DNA of 64,000 nucleotides, from positions 3,313,665 through 3,377,664 of the forward strand of contig NZ_CP058952.1 in NCBI RefSeq assembly GCF_013423785.1, read 5' to 3'. Below, one piece after another: positions 1 through 7,701 of this stretch; the first letter of the stretch is position 1, and every line of letters begins with the position of its first letter. Position numbers and translations under genes: made by a program. This DNA is from Chitinibacter fontanus. GTDB lineage: Bacteria > Pseudomonadota > Gammaproteobacteria > Burkholderiales > Chitinibacteraceae. The notes beneath the pieces are model-generated. The model saw nothing but the letters and a program-made list of their open reading frames with translations, was not told the origin of the DNA and made no database searches.

Positions 1-2
1 AT

Positions 3-587
3 CGTATTTATCAGCGTATTCCGACCCAATCCAATATTAGTGTCGCCTTTGGATTAAGACGCACGGCATTCCGGCTTAATCAGGGGCAAAACATTGTCGC
101 AGGTGCTGAGAGGTTTGTAGTCTCGGAAAAAGACTTGCAGCTAACTCAGTGGCAAGTGATCAATGAAAGCCCTGGTGGTTATGGCATCTTGGCGCATGAA
201 TTACCAAAAGAGCAGGCCAAAGCCGGTGAAATAGTAGCGCTATCGGTCGCCAATGAGGCCAATTGGATGGTGGCATCGATACGTTGGCTGCATCAGCACC
301 ATAATGGCTCGATGGAGATGGGCTTGCAAGTGATGTCGGCTAAAGCACAGGCGACTTTGATGCGTCCTAGCCAGAATTTGGATATTCCATTTTTCCCTGC
401 AATTTTGATGCCTGCTATTCCCGCATTAAAACAGTCAGCGCGCATTGCGACCCCCAAGGGTTTTTATACCCCACTGCGTGAATATATCGTGCTGTTGGGT
501 GAGCAGCGGCATCTGATACGCGCCGCAAAATTAGTGGAGCAGCAAAATGGCTATGATCTATTTGAATTTACTGGTGAGCTAAATTAG
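3..587 (+). CDS. C-terminal part of an unidentified PilZ-like protein (5' end outside window)
   Basis: The reading frame is open from the left edge to the TAG at 585-587, so the gene starts upstream of the window and only about 194 codons are visible. The middle part (ESPGGYGIL, then KAGEIVAL, a Trp-containing strand, and IRWLHQ followed by MEMGLQVMS) has the spacing and beta-strand pattern of PilZ-like c-di-GMP-binding domains, but the N-terminal RxxxR that would bind the nucleotide is not visible, so the family is a guess. The stop lies 3 nt before a 49-bp palindromic element and the gene converges on xerC. It could equally be an uncharacterised conserved protein. Confidence 0.6.
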   Translation, partial: RIYQRIPTQSNISVAFGLRRTAFRLNQGQNIVAGAERFVVSEKDLQLTQWQVINESPGGYGILAHELPKEQAKAGEIVALSVANEANWMVASIRWLHQHHNGSMEMGLQVMSAKAQATLMRPSQNLDIPFFPAILMPAIPALKQSARIATPKGFYTPLREYIVLLGEQRHLIRAAKLVEQQNGYDLFEFTGELN

Positions 588-590
588 CTG

Positions 591-639
591 GGGTATATTG
601 CTGTAGCTCGGTAAATTAAATGAGTTTGTGTCTATACCC
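591..639. repeat. 49-bp GGGTAT/ATACCC palindromic element, copy 1
   Basis: The element starts GGGTATA and ends TATACCC (7 bp of pairing), with an inner AGCTC/GAGTT pairing and a roughly 10-nt loop. It almost completely fills the gap between two convergent stop codons: 3 nt from the upstream stop and 2 nt from the xerC stop. AGCT flanks it on both sides (an extra G on the left), which either extends the stem or is a short flanking duplication. Identical outer bases and identical total length recur at six other intergenic places in the window. Confidence 0.85.
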
Positions 640-641
640 AG

Positions 642-1574
642 CTATTTGCTTTTGGCGCGTGGGTGGGCTTGATCGTATACATTGGCCAGATGCTGAAAGT
701 CCAAGTGGGTATAGACTTGCGTGGTAGCAATGCTGGCGTGGCCCAGTAGCTCCTGTACTGCGCGCAAATCTCCAGATGATTGCAGCAGATGGCTGGCGCA
801 GCTATGGCGTAATTTGTGTGGGTAGAGTGGCTCACTAATGCCTAGCTCTTGTTGCCAATGCCGAAGTCGTAGTTGCACGGCACGCGGTGTTAATTTCCCC
901 CCATTTTTACTCACGAAAACGGTGGCGACCTGCCCACGTGCATACTCGGGGCGAATGCTGAGCCAATGACGTAATGCTTCTTGCGCAGCGTGACCCACTG
1001 GTACGATGCGTGTTTTATTGCCTTTGCCGGTTACATTGGCCATGCCCTGTGGTAAATCGAGCTCGATCAGTTTTAAATTGACTAGCTCGCTGACCCGCAG
1101 GCCCGAAGAGTAAGCCAGCTCAAAGATCGCTTTGTCACGAATGGCAAGCGCATCATCGTCCGGGATGTTTTCTAAAAAGCCAACTGCATCATCACTATTT
1201 AGTGTGCCTGGTAGTGCTTTGGCGGCTTTCGGTGCCTTTACGCCTTCTGCCGGGTTTAGCGGCCAATGATGGTCCCGAATCATCAGCCGGTAAAATACCC
1301 GCCACGCAGATAAGCTGCGCGCAATTGAGCGGCCAGAAAGACCTTGGCTCGCTAATTGGCGCACAAAGCCGCGAATGTCATGCGCGGCTAGTTCCTGCAA
1401 TTGTTTGTCCTGAGCAGCTTGTGCAAGTCGCCACAGATCACGCTCGTACGCTGCATAGGTGTGAGCGCTGGCCATTTTTTCGCCAGTTAGGTAGCGAAAA
1501 AAATGCGCAAACTGTTCACGAGTTTGCGCTGGGATTTCTTGGCTCGCGAGCAAGCCTAGCTTGGTGTTAGCCAT
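642..1574 (-). CDS. xerC: Site-specific tyrosine recombinase XerC
   Basis: XerC works with XerD at dif to resolve chromosome dimers before cell division. The protein (310 aa from the ATG at 1574) has an N-terminal SAM-like DNA-binding domain and a C-terminal catalytic domain. The catalytic set is visible: Arg in SSGLRVSELV, Lys in GKGNKTRIVP, HxxR in HKLRHSCASH, His in LLGHASIATT and Tyr in QVYTHLDF. The reading frame can extend to a TTG at 1586, but the ATG overlaps the stop of the upstream gene by 8 nt (ATGGCTAA), suggesting translational coupling. The dapF-DUF484-xerC order is the classic proteobacterial one and favours XerC over XerD. Confidence 0.95.
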   Translation of the reverse strand: MANTKLGLLASQEIPAQTREQFAHFFRYLTGEKMASAHTYAAYERDLWRLAQAAQDKQLQELAAHDIRGFVRQLASQGLSGRSIARSLSAWRVFYRLMIRDHHWPLNPAEGVKAPKAAKALPGTLNSDDAVGFLENIPDDDALAIRDKAIFELAYSSGLRVSELVNLKLIELDLPQGMANVTGKGNKTRIVPVGHAAQEALRHWLSIRPEYARGQVATVFVSKNGGKLTPRAVQLRLRHWQQELGISEPLYPHKLRHSCASHLLQSSGDLRAVQELLGHASIATTQVYTHLDFQHLANVYDQAHPRAKSK

Positions 1575-2226
1575 GCTCGGGTACAACTCGCCTTACAGCA
1601 GCAGAGACCAGCTCTGATAAACGTTGCAGATAGAGGGTGCCCATATCCGGGTAAAAGCGTTCGCTATCCGGGCTGGCAAGTACGAGAATGCCGAAGGGCA
1701 AATCGCCGGTTTTTAAGGCAAATTGGGCAAAGGATTTTAACTCGCCAGTGCCAATTTCAAACCAGTCCAGCACTTCGTCGGTGACATAAGGGCCGCAATA
1801 CGGAGACACTAAATTTTCCGCTAGTTTATGAATGGCTTCGCTAACGGGTGAGAACTCCATCAAATTGCAGTCACCCGCCGGTAGCCATAAGCGTAAGGCA
1901 AGAAAAGGAACTGTAAAGCGCTCCTTCAGGTGATATTCCAACGTGCCAATAATGGACGGTAGATCGTGGGCGCGCATTAAATCAACGGTCAGTTGATGTA
2001 GCTTGTCGGAAATGCTGTCATTCTCTACGCCAAACTGCAGCAATTCACCAAGCCGGCCTTCTAGTTGGCGATTGCGGTCGCGTAGCGTCAGCAATTGGCG
2101 TTCTGCTAGCGAAACGGCATGGCCACCGTGATTGTGCGGCACAAAAATCTGCGCGATATCATCGGCAAATTCGTCAAAGAATGCGGGATTTTGCTTCAAC
2201 CATTGCACTACATCGTTCGCTTGCAT
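1567..2226 (-). CDS. DUF484 family protein (YigA-like)
   Basis: This is a 219-aa member of the DUF484 family, a GAF-like fold of unknown function that is almost always encoded between dapF and xerC. The N-terminus (ANDVVQWLKQNPAFFDEFAD) is the typical helical start, followed by a heptad-rich segment (LAERQLLTLRDRNRQLEGRL) and the GAF-like part. The frame runs upstream to 2316 but that extension overlaps dapF; the ATG at 2226 lies 14 nt after the dapF stop and gives the family length. It is in an operon with dapF and overlaps xerC by 8 nt. Its molecular role is unknown. Confidence 0.88.
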   Translation of the reverse strand: MQANDVVQWLKQNPAFFDEFADDIAQIFVPHNHGGHAVSLAERQLLTLRDRNRQLEGRLGELLQFGVENDSISDKLHQLTVDLMRAHDLPSIIGTLEYHLKERFTVPFLALRLWLPAGDCNLMEFSPVSEAIHKLAENLVSPYCGPYVTDEVLDWFEIGTGELKSFAQFALKTGDLPFGILVLASPDSERFYPDMGTLYLQRLSELVSAAVRRVVPEHG

Positions 2227-2240
2227 CTGCTGTATCCTGA

Positions 2241-3071
2241 TTAAATGTCGATTGAACCTGTAAATACCGTCACGGCCGGTCCGGTCATCATAACGGGCTG
2301 AGCCGCGCCCGCCCAAGAAATCCGTAAATCACCCCCGCGGGTGTGTACCAATACCGACTCATCGAGCAAACCGCGGCGAATGCCGGCTACCACAGCGGCA
2401 CAAGCCCCAGTACCACATGCTAGCGTTTCGCCGGCGGCGCGCTCAAAAACGCGCAGGCGAATTTCAGTGCGACTCACAATTTCCATAAAACCGGCGTTTA
2501 CTTTTTGCGGAAAGCGCGGATGGTTTTCAATTAGTGGGCCGTGCTCGGCAACTGGGGCGTCGTTAGCCGACTGTACCACCTGTACCGCATGTGGATTGCC
2601 CATTGAGACCACGGATATATCATGCACTTGGCCAGCAACGATCAGCGGATCAATAATCGCTTCCTCGGGAGCTTGAAATGGGATTTCGGTTGGATGAAAG
2701 CGCGGTACGCCCATATTAACCGTAACATTGCCATCGGCTTCAAGCTTGGGGTAAATCACGCCTTTTGCGGTTTCTACCGCAATTTCAGTTTTGTTAGTCA
2801 GGCCTTGTTCGAACACAAAGCGGGCAAAACAGCGCGAGCCATTGCCGCACTGTTCAACTTCGGAGCCATCACAATTAAAAATGCGATAGCGAAAATCGAT
2901 GCCGGGGGTGTTCGACTTCTCGACTAGCAATAATTGATCAAAGCCCACGCCAAAATTGCGATGACCAAGCTGTCCGATGGTTTCCTTAGAAAGAGTCACC
3001 GTTTGGCGTACGCCATCGATCACCATAAAATCATTACCAAGGCCGTGCATTTTGCTAAATTGCAGCTTCAT
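2241..3071 (-). CDS. dapF: Diaminopimelate epimerase
   Basis: DapF converts LL-diaminopimelate to the meso form, the last step before lysine and the cross-linking residue of peptidoglycan. The 276-aa length is normal. Both catalytic cysteine motifs are present: [20 protein letters not shown] near residues 73-91 and [16 protein letters not shown] near 216-231. The N-terminal [19 protein letters not shown] is typical. It is the first gene of the dapF-DUF484-xerC operon; the upstream 250 bp hold no gene. Confidence 0.97.
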   Translation of the reverse strand: MKLQFSKMHGLGNDFMVIDGVRQTVTLSKETIGQLGHRNFGVGFDQLLLVEKSNTPGIDFRYRIFNCDGSEVEQCGNGSRCFARFVFEQGLTNKTEIAVETAKGVIYPKLEADGNVTVNMGVPRFHPTEIPFQAPEEAIIDPLIVAGQVHDISVVSMGNPHAVQVVQSANDAPVAEHGPLIENHPRFPQKVNAGFMEIVSRTEIRLRVFERAAGETLACGTGACAAVVAGIRRGLLDESVLVHTRGGDLRISWAGAAQPVMMTGPAVTVFTGSIDI

Positions 3072-3240
3072 TTCGATATTCCATAATCATGTTCATTGAT
3101 TGAAACAGTAAACATGATCTGCGTAAAGCGAGTTATTTTGGGGGTGATGCAGTTTTGTTTAGCGCCCGCGCTGCGGGCGTAATCGGGTGTGATGTAAGGC
3201 TAAAGGCTGCTTTATGATCCGGCAAGGACTGTTTAGCTGG

Positions 3241-3278
3241 CGTAGCAAAATCACCATGTTTGACGTGATTTTGCTACG
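3241..3278. repeat. Perfect 14-bp inverted repeat with 10-nt loop
   Basis: CGTAGCAAAATCAC (3241-3254) is followed by a 10-nt spacer and its exact reverse complement (3265-3278). It lies 48 nt after the stop of the minus-strand CoA-binding protein gene and 170 nt upstream of dapF. It could end transcription of the former or act before the latter, but no T-run follows on either strand, so a simple intrinsic terminator is doubtful. Nothing else was recognised in 3072-3325 except a small GC-rich hairpin (CGCCCGC/GCGGGCG) near 3162-3178. Confidence 0.75.
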
Positions 3279-3325
3279 GTTTGAGGGGAGTGGTGCGGCA
3301 GTGCTTGGCAGGTTTGGTGGCGCGA

Positions 3326-3748
3326 TTAATCTGCAAAGAGTCGACCATATTCGACCATCAGGCAGCGATCCATCACAATCGGTATACCCGCCGCTTTCGC
3401 CCGCGCTGCAGCGGCTTCATCGACAATGCCTAGTTGCAGCCAGATCGCTTTGGTGCCGCGCGCAATTGCCTGATCGACCACTTCACCCGCTTCTTCGCTG
3501 CGGCGAAATACATTTACCATATCAATCTCACCTGGAGCGCTGGCCAAATCGGCATAGACGGTCTCGCCGAGGATGGTTGGCAGCGGCTTGGGTGTTACTG
3601 GAATAATTTTAAAGCCCCAACGCTGCATCAGCTTGGCCACGCCATGGCTGGCACGGCTCGGTTTATCCGATAGGCCAACGACGGCGATGGTTTTGGTGGC
3701 GAGTAAAATGGTTTTGATTTCTGCATCAGATGGATTTTGAAACGCCAT
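3326..3748 (-). CDS. CoA-binding domain protein (YccU family)
   Basis: This 140-aa single-domain Rossmann-fold protein belongs to the CoA_binding family related to succinyl-CoA synthetase alpha and E. coli YccU. The nucleotide-binding turn is AVVGLSDKPSRASHGVAKLM near residues 22-41, followed by the strand IIPVTPK and the conserved C-terminal MDRCLMVEY. The frame runs upstream to 3802, but the ATG at 3748 gives the family's usual length. Its cellular role is not established. A 49-bp palindromic element separates it from ridA, which is transcribed in the same direction. Confidence 0.88.
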   Translation of the reverse strand: MAFQNPSDAEIKTILLATKTIAVVGLSDKPSRASHGVAKLMQRWGFKIIPVTPKPLPTILGETVYADLASAPGEIDMVNVFRRSEEAGEVVDQAIARGTKAIWLQLGIVDEAAAARAKAAGIPIVMDRCLMVEYGRLFAD

Positions 3749-3782
3749 AGTCACTCCGCACACAAATTGTTTAGCATGGTAT

Positions 3783-3831
3783 GGGTATATGCTTATAGCC
3801 AAATTTGGAATTGGCTTTCTGGTATATACCC
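3783..3831. repeat. 49-bp GGGTAT/ATACCC palindromic element, copy 2
   Basis: The ends pair over 8 bp (GGGTATAT with ATATACCC), extended by wobble pairs, and an inner GCCAA/TTGGC stem closes an 8-nt loop, so the whole can fold as an interrupted hairpin. It starts 8 nt after the ridA stop on the minus strand and lies 34 nt before the start of the CoA-binding protein gene. Confidence 0.88.
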
Positions 3832-3839
3832 ACGATAAA

Positions 3840-4223
3840 TTACTTGCTCAGCACCATCACTGCATCAGCTTCAACAATCGCACCCTTAGGCAGAGCTGCG
3901 GCTTGTACTGCGGCGCGCGCAGGGTAGGGCGCGGTGAAATATTCGCCCATAATTTCGTTCAATTTGGCAAAGTTGGCCAGATCAACCACAAACACGCCTA
4001 GCTTTACGATGTCGCTCAAATCGCCACCCGCCGCTTGGCAAACTGCACGCAGGTTTTGGAATACGCGATGAGTTTGCGCCTCAAAGCCTTCCGCCAACTC
4101 GCCGCTCACTGGGTCAAGACCGATTTGGCCTGACAGATAAACCGTGTTGCCCACTTTTACCGCTTGCGAGTAAGTGCCAACGGCCTTAGGTGCGTTGTCT
4201 GAATGGATGATTTCTTTGCTCAT
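3840..4223 (-). CDS. ridA: RidA family 2-iminobutanoate/2-iminopropanoate deaminase
   Basis: RidA hydrolyses reactive enamine/imine intermediates released by PLP enzymes such as threonine dehydratase and so protects other PLP enzymes. The 127-aa length is normal. Visible family marks are [18 protein letters not shown], the catalytic Arg in [23 protein letters not shown] and the terminal acidic strand. The start is the ATG at 4223. It lies 45 nt downstream of the flavin reductase gene in the same direction and probably shares its transcript. Confidence 0.93.
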   Translation of the reverse strand: MSKEIIHSDNAPKAVGTYSQAVKVGNTVYLSGQIGLDPVSGELAEGFEAQTHRVFQNLRAVCQAAGGDLSDIVKLGVFVVDLANFAKLNEIMGEYFTAPYPARAAVQAAALPKGAIVEADAVMVLSK

Positions 4224-4268
4224 GTCGTGGTTTCCTTGTGAGGGTGAAGCTCAATATTCGGGTCTATG

Positions 4269-4835
4269 TTACGGTTTTTTATTTGCGGCAATCGCATACG
4301 GTTCAGGGTGTACGCGCTCATTGTGTAGCAAGTCATCAGCAGCATAAATATGCACGATTTCAACCAGAATCAGATCGGCGACGATCGGTTGAGCGACTTC
4401 AATATGCTGCAAAAACCGTCCTTCGAGTGCTACTGCACAATTGTCGATGCGCGGTGTTTTAACTTGCAGTGACGGGCTAAATTGTAGGCCGAGCGCATCG
4501 ATTTGCGCTTGGCTGGGTGGTGTGCCCGAGCCGGTAGCGTGCACGGCAGGTGCGTGATCGTGTGATGGAATATGAATCACACAGTCACCACCGTGAATTA
4601 AATTGAGCGCCGTGTCTTTTTGCTCGCTGCTGCCGTCTTGACCAAGGCGGCGGTTAACGCTGAGCGACACAATCATTGGTTCGCTAGATACAATATTAAA
4701 GTAGGAAAATGGCGCAATATTGATTTTGCCTGCGGCATCGATGCTGGTTACCCAAGCGATCGGGCGCGGTACGACGCAGTCGGTAATCAAATTGTATTTT
4801 TCACTCGGCGACAATATCGCGACTGGCCATTCCAT
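4269..4835 (-). CDS. Flavin reductase-like domain protein
   Basis: The 188-aa protein is a member of the FMN-binding flavin reductase family (DIM6/NTAB-like split barrel). The marks are PRPIAWVTSIDAAGKINIAPFS near residues 23-44, the strand EPMIVSLSVN, and KDTALNLIHGGDCVIHIPS. Such proteins reduce FMN with NAD(P)H for a partner oxygenase or act as stand-alone oxidoreductases; no partner oxygenase is encoded nearby. It sits between hemW and ridA on the same strand. A 49-bp palindromic element lies 24 nt before its ATG. Confidence 0.82.
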   Translation of the reverse strand: MEWPVAILSPSEKYNLITDCVVPRPIAWVTSIDAAGKINIAPFSYFNIVSSEPMIVSLSVNRRLGQDGSSEQKDTALNLIHGGDCVIHIPSHDHAPAVHATGSGTPPSQAQIDALGLQFSPSLQVKTPRIDNCAVALEGRFLQHIEVAQPIVADLILVEIVHIYAADDLLHNERVHPEPYAIAANKKP

Positions 4836-4859
4836 AAGTTTTCCTGTTGATACGGTATT

Positions 4860-4908
4860 GGGTATGTCTTGCTTGATCTTCTTTTGCTTAGTCTACGATT
4901 ATATACCC
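4860..4908. repeat. 49-bp GGGTAT/ATACCC palindromic element, copy 3
   Basis: The ends are GGGTAT and ATACCC, with weak G-T and T-A extension and no strong inner stem. The 11 bp just outside its right end (AGCTATTTGCT) are identical to those outside copy 1, where they are the last codons of xerC. It lies upstream of the flavin reductase gene and 141 nt beyond the hemW stop. Nothing else was recognised in 4909-5049. Confidence 0.82.
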
Positions 4909-5049
4909 AGCTATTTGCTGAGCGGTGTGGCTACGCGCGGAAGAACGGAGCAAAAGATTGCGAAAAACCGGAGTGTACAGCGTGTACATGAGGATTTGAG
5001 CAATTTTCCCGCACTTCTGCGTGACCCACGCTCGCGTTAGAGTAAACAG

Positions 5050-6243
5050 CTACGGCAAAAAGCGTTCCATCAAGACATTTAAAAAGCGCTGGCCTTTTTC
5101 GGTAGGTTTGACCCAGTGTAGATCACGTTCGAGTAAGCCTTCACTGCAAGCGCGTTCGATTTCGGCAAAAATCTTGCTTTGCGGTAAGCCCGTGCGCTCG
5201 GTGAACAGCGCCAATGGAAAACCTTCGGTTAAACGCAGCAAATTGAGCATAAATTCAAACGGCAGCTCGTCTTTTTCGACGACGTTTTCGCTTTGGACCG
5301 CGTTACCATCGGCCATTTTGGCCAGATATTCATTTGGCTGTTTATAGCGCGCCTGACGAATGATTTTATCGTGAAAACTGATTTTACCGTGCGCCCCTGC
5401 ACCAATGCCGAGGTAATCACCAAATTGCCAATAGTTCAAATTATGCTGGCTGCGTTTGCCTGATTTGGCAAAGGCGCTGGTTTCGTAATGCTCAAAACCA
5501 GCACTCGCTAGCTCGGCCTCAATCATTTCCTGCATATCGGCGGCCAAATCATCGTCGGGCAGTGACGGTGGATAGCGATGAAACAGCGTATTGGGCTCGA
5601 GCGTCAGGTGATAGGCAGAAAGATGCGTTGAATTGCATTCAATCGCTAGGCGTATATCGGCCTGTGCTTGCGCCAGCGTTTGCTTGGGCAGCGCATACAT
5701 GATGTCGAGATTGAAATTGCTAAAGTGCCGATGAGCAATTTCCACTGCGCGCAAGGCTTCATCGCGATTATGAATGCGACCTAGTGCGCTGAGGTGCTCA
5801 GGATTAAAGCTTTGTATGCCGATCGACAGCCGATTGATCCCCGCCGCGGCGTAGCCAGCAAACTTTTCAATTTCAAATGTGCCCGGGTTGGCTTCCAGTG
5901 TGATCTCGGCATCCGGATTGAGCTTAACGCGCGCGCGAATTGCCTCCAGCAGCCGATCCATGCTGGCGCTAGAGAACAAACTCGGTGTGCCGCCGCCCAT
6001 AAAAATACTCGACACCGAGCGTCCCCAGACTTGCGGCAGATTGCTTTCCAAGTCGCTAATCAGCGCCGCGATGTACTGATCTTCCGGCAGTCCGCTCGGG
6101 GAATTGGCGTCTTTGACCGCATGCGAATTAAAGTCGCAATACGGGCATTTGCGCACGCACCATGGAAAGTGAATGTACAGCGATAAAGGCGGCAGGGCGC
6201 TCAGGCCTGAGTTGCCCAACTGGGCAAGCGAGATGGTTTGCAT
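5050..6243 (-). CDS. hemW: Heme chaperone HemW (radical SAM family)
   Basis: HemW is a radical-SAM-fold protein that carries heme to membrane acceptors; older annotations call it an oxygen-independent coproporphyrinogen oxidase. The 397-aa protein has the CxxxCxxC iron-sulfur motif in FPWCVRKCPYCDFNSH (about residues 28-43), GGGTPSLF, the SIGIQSFN segment and the HNLNYW motif near residue 270 that marks HemW rather than HemN. The frame begins at a TTG at 6246, but the adjacent ATG at 6243 is the likelier start. It is followed on the same strand by the flavin reductase and ridA genes. Confidence 0.92.
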   Translation of the reverse strand: MQTISLAQLGNSGLSALPPLSLYIHFPWCVRKCPYCDFNSHAVKDANSPSGLPEDQYIAALISDLESNLPQVWGRSVSSIFMGGGTPSLFSSASMDRLLEAIRARVKLNPDAEITLEANPGTFEIEKFAGYAAAGINRLSIGIQSFNPEHLSALGRIHNRDEALRAVEIAHRHFSNFNLDIMYALPKQTLAQAQADIRLAIECNSTHLSAYHLTLEPNTLFHRYPPSLPDDDLAADMQEMIEAELASAGFEHYETSAFAKSGKRSQHNLNYWQFGDYLGIGAGAHGKISFHDKIIRQARYKQPNEYLAKMADGNAVQSENVVEKDELPFEFMLNLLRLTEGFPLALFTERTGLPQSKIFAEIERACSEGLLERDLHWVKPTEKGQRFLNVLMERFLP

Positions 6244-6267
6244 CAAATGAACTTCTTGTCGGGGCTG

Positions 6268-6816
6268 TTATTTCTTTGCTGAGGTGCTTTTTTTGCTGTA
6301 TTCAAGCATGCCTTTCCAAATTTTGAAGTCGGGATAGCCCTCTTTAATGTCCAGCGCACCTGAGGCGAGAATACCAAAGTATTTTTTACACCCTAATTCA
6401 ACGCCATCTTTTTCGATCATGGTTTTGACGATTTTGTTCGCTTCATCGTTGTTGAATTTGGTCATTTCTGCGAGTGCTTTTTTCTCGGCTTCTTCGCCTT
6501 CAACTTGCTTAATTGCCGCTAGATAACCACTTACATAATCAAAATGCACTTGCAGGTAGTTTTTGTTCTGAGTTTGCCAGCCTTGCACCGTTTTTTTGAC
6601 GATTTCTTCGCTAAGTTCGCCTTTACCTTTACAACCGTTCGCCATTTTCTGGATGGTAACTAAGGTCGTACTAAGATTGCCAGCCGCCTGAGTACGCTCT
6701 TTAGTGAACGGATTATCTTTGCTGGCGGCAGATGCGTTGCTGCTGGCTTTGCTTGGTGCTGCCTGTACGGTGAGCAGTGGCAAACATAGGCTAAGGGCTA
6801 GGAGTGGATATTTCAT
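6268..6816 (-). CDS. Unknown secreted protein with cleavable signal peptide
   Basis: The 182-aa product starts with a textbook signal peptide (MKYPLLALSLCLPLLTVQAA, cleavage expected after AQA-like VQAA), so it is probably periplasmic. The mature part is Lys/Glu-rich and helical, with two cysteines (NGCKGKG and ELGCKKYFG) that could form a disulfide bond. I do not recognise a family. It is transcribed in the same direction as rdgB and the 75-aa gene and lies 25 nt before hemW, so it may share a transcript with them. Confidence 0.75.
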   Translation of the reverse strand: MKYPLLALSLCLPLLTVQAAPSKASSNASAASKDNPFTKERTQAAGNLSTTLVTIQKMANGCKGKGELSEEIVKKTVQGWQTQNKNYLQVHFDYVSGYLAAIKQVEGEEAEKKALAEMTKFNNDEANKIVKTMIEKDGVELGCKKYFGILASGALDIKEGYPDFKIWKGMLEYSKKSTSAKK

Positions 6817-6830
6817 TTTTTTCTCGCGAA

Positions 6831-7058
6831 TTAATTGTTTTGATATGGATTATGTAGTTGATCGATCAAGGCATGAAGTGTGGTTTTCATTTGCTCGGCC
6901 GACACTTCCATCAGCAAGCCATCTTCAAATAAATCCTGCGCCATTTGGGCCAATTCATCTAAATTTTCGTTCATGACTTTTACTTTCTCGGTGCACGAAA
7001 CAATTGAGCCATCATCCCGACACCATTTGGCCCAGCGACTTTCATCTTGTGATTTCAT
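6831..7058 (-). CDS. Small conserved-looking protein of unknown function
   Basis: This 75-aa acidic cytoplasmic protein begins SQDESRWAKWCRDDGSIVSC, a Trp- and Cys-rich segment, and continues as amphipathic helices (NENLDELAQMAQDLFEDGLL). No function is recognised. Its ATG overlaps the rdgB stop (ATGA), which strongly supports that it is translated and coupled to rdgB. It resembles small hypothetical proteins in betaproteobacteria as I remember them, but this could not be checked. Confidence 0.78.
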   Translation of the reverse strand: MKSQDESRWAKWCRDDGSIVSCTEKVKVMNENLDELAQMAQDLFEDGLLMEVSAEQMKTTLHALIDQLHNPYQNN

Positions 7059-7648
7059 AACCCCGTTTCCTGCAGTTTAAGCATCAAGGCTTGCAGTGCC
7101 TTGGCACGATGAGAAATCTGGCTTTTCTCTTCGGCACTGATTTGGGCCACTGTTTTGCCAAATTGAGGCAGCCAGAATAGCGGGTCGTAACCAAATCCAC
7201 CATCACCTAAGGCTTGATTGGTAATTTCACCGCGACATACGCCATCAGCAATTAGTGGCTGAGGATCATCTGCGCTGCGCACCAATACGAGTGCTGCGTA
7301 GTACCAAGCACTGCGATCAGTGTGTTTGGCAAGGTCAGCCAATAATTTCTCGTTGTTGCGGCTATCAGATTTAGGTTCACCGGCAAAGCGTGCCGAATAT
7401 ACTCCCGGCGCGCCGCCTAATGCGTGCACGCACAAGCCAGAATCATCAGCCAGCGCAGGCAGACCAGTGATTTTTGCTGCGTGACGAGCCTTGGCCAGTG
7501 CATTTTCTACAAAGGTATGGTGAGGTTCCGGGCACTCGGGAACATTGAGTTCGCCTTGTGCAATTATTTTGATATTCAGTGGTGCAAATAAAAGGCCAAA
7601 TTCACGCAACTTGCCGGCATTGTTGCTGGCGAGAACTATTTTTTTCAT
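7055..7648 (-). CDS. rdgB: RdgB/HAM1 family XTP/dITP pyrophosphatase
   Basis: The enzyme hydrolyses dITP, XTP and ITP to monophosphates and keeps deaminated purines out of DNA. The 197-aa protein shows the substrate-binding SNNAGKLREF at residues 8-17, the catalytic ADDSGLCVHALGGAPGVYSARFAG near 67-90, GDGGFGYDPLFW near 149-160, and the C-terminal SHRAKAL. The ATG at 7648 lies 1 nt from a decayed copy of the 49-bp element. The next gene overlaps its stop by 4 nt. Confidence 0.95.
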   Translation of the reverse strand: MKKIVLASNNAGKLREFGLLFAPLNIKIIAQGELNVPECPEPHHTFVENALAKARHAAKITGLPALADDSGLCVHALGGAPGVYSARFAGEPKSDSRNNEKLLADLAKHTDRSAWYYAALVLVRSADDPQPLIADGVCRGEITNQALGDGGFGYDPLFWLPQFGKTVAQISAEEKSQISHRAKALQALMLKLQETGL

Positions 7649-7649
7649 T

Positions 7650-7698
7650 GGGTATATGGCTGCTAGTTAATATTGATATGGCTTATGGGTTGATACGT
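7650..7698. repeat. Decayed copy of the 49-bp palindromic element
   Basis: GGGTAT is present at 7650-7655, and at exactly the family spacing (7693-7698) stands ATACGT instead of ATACCC. The position is typical: between two co-directional genes, 3 nt from the stop of the aspartic protease gene and 1 nt from the rdgB start codon. Only the outer four bases of the right end are kept, so the assignment rests on spacing and placement. Confidence 0.5.
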
Positions 7699-7701
7699 AG
7701 G

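Noticed and set aside
3214..3606. Plus-strand frame of 130 codons over the CoA-binding protein gene
   Set aside because: It is antisense to a gene with clear family motifs and itself has no recognisable features.
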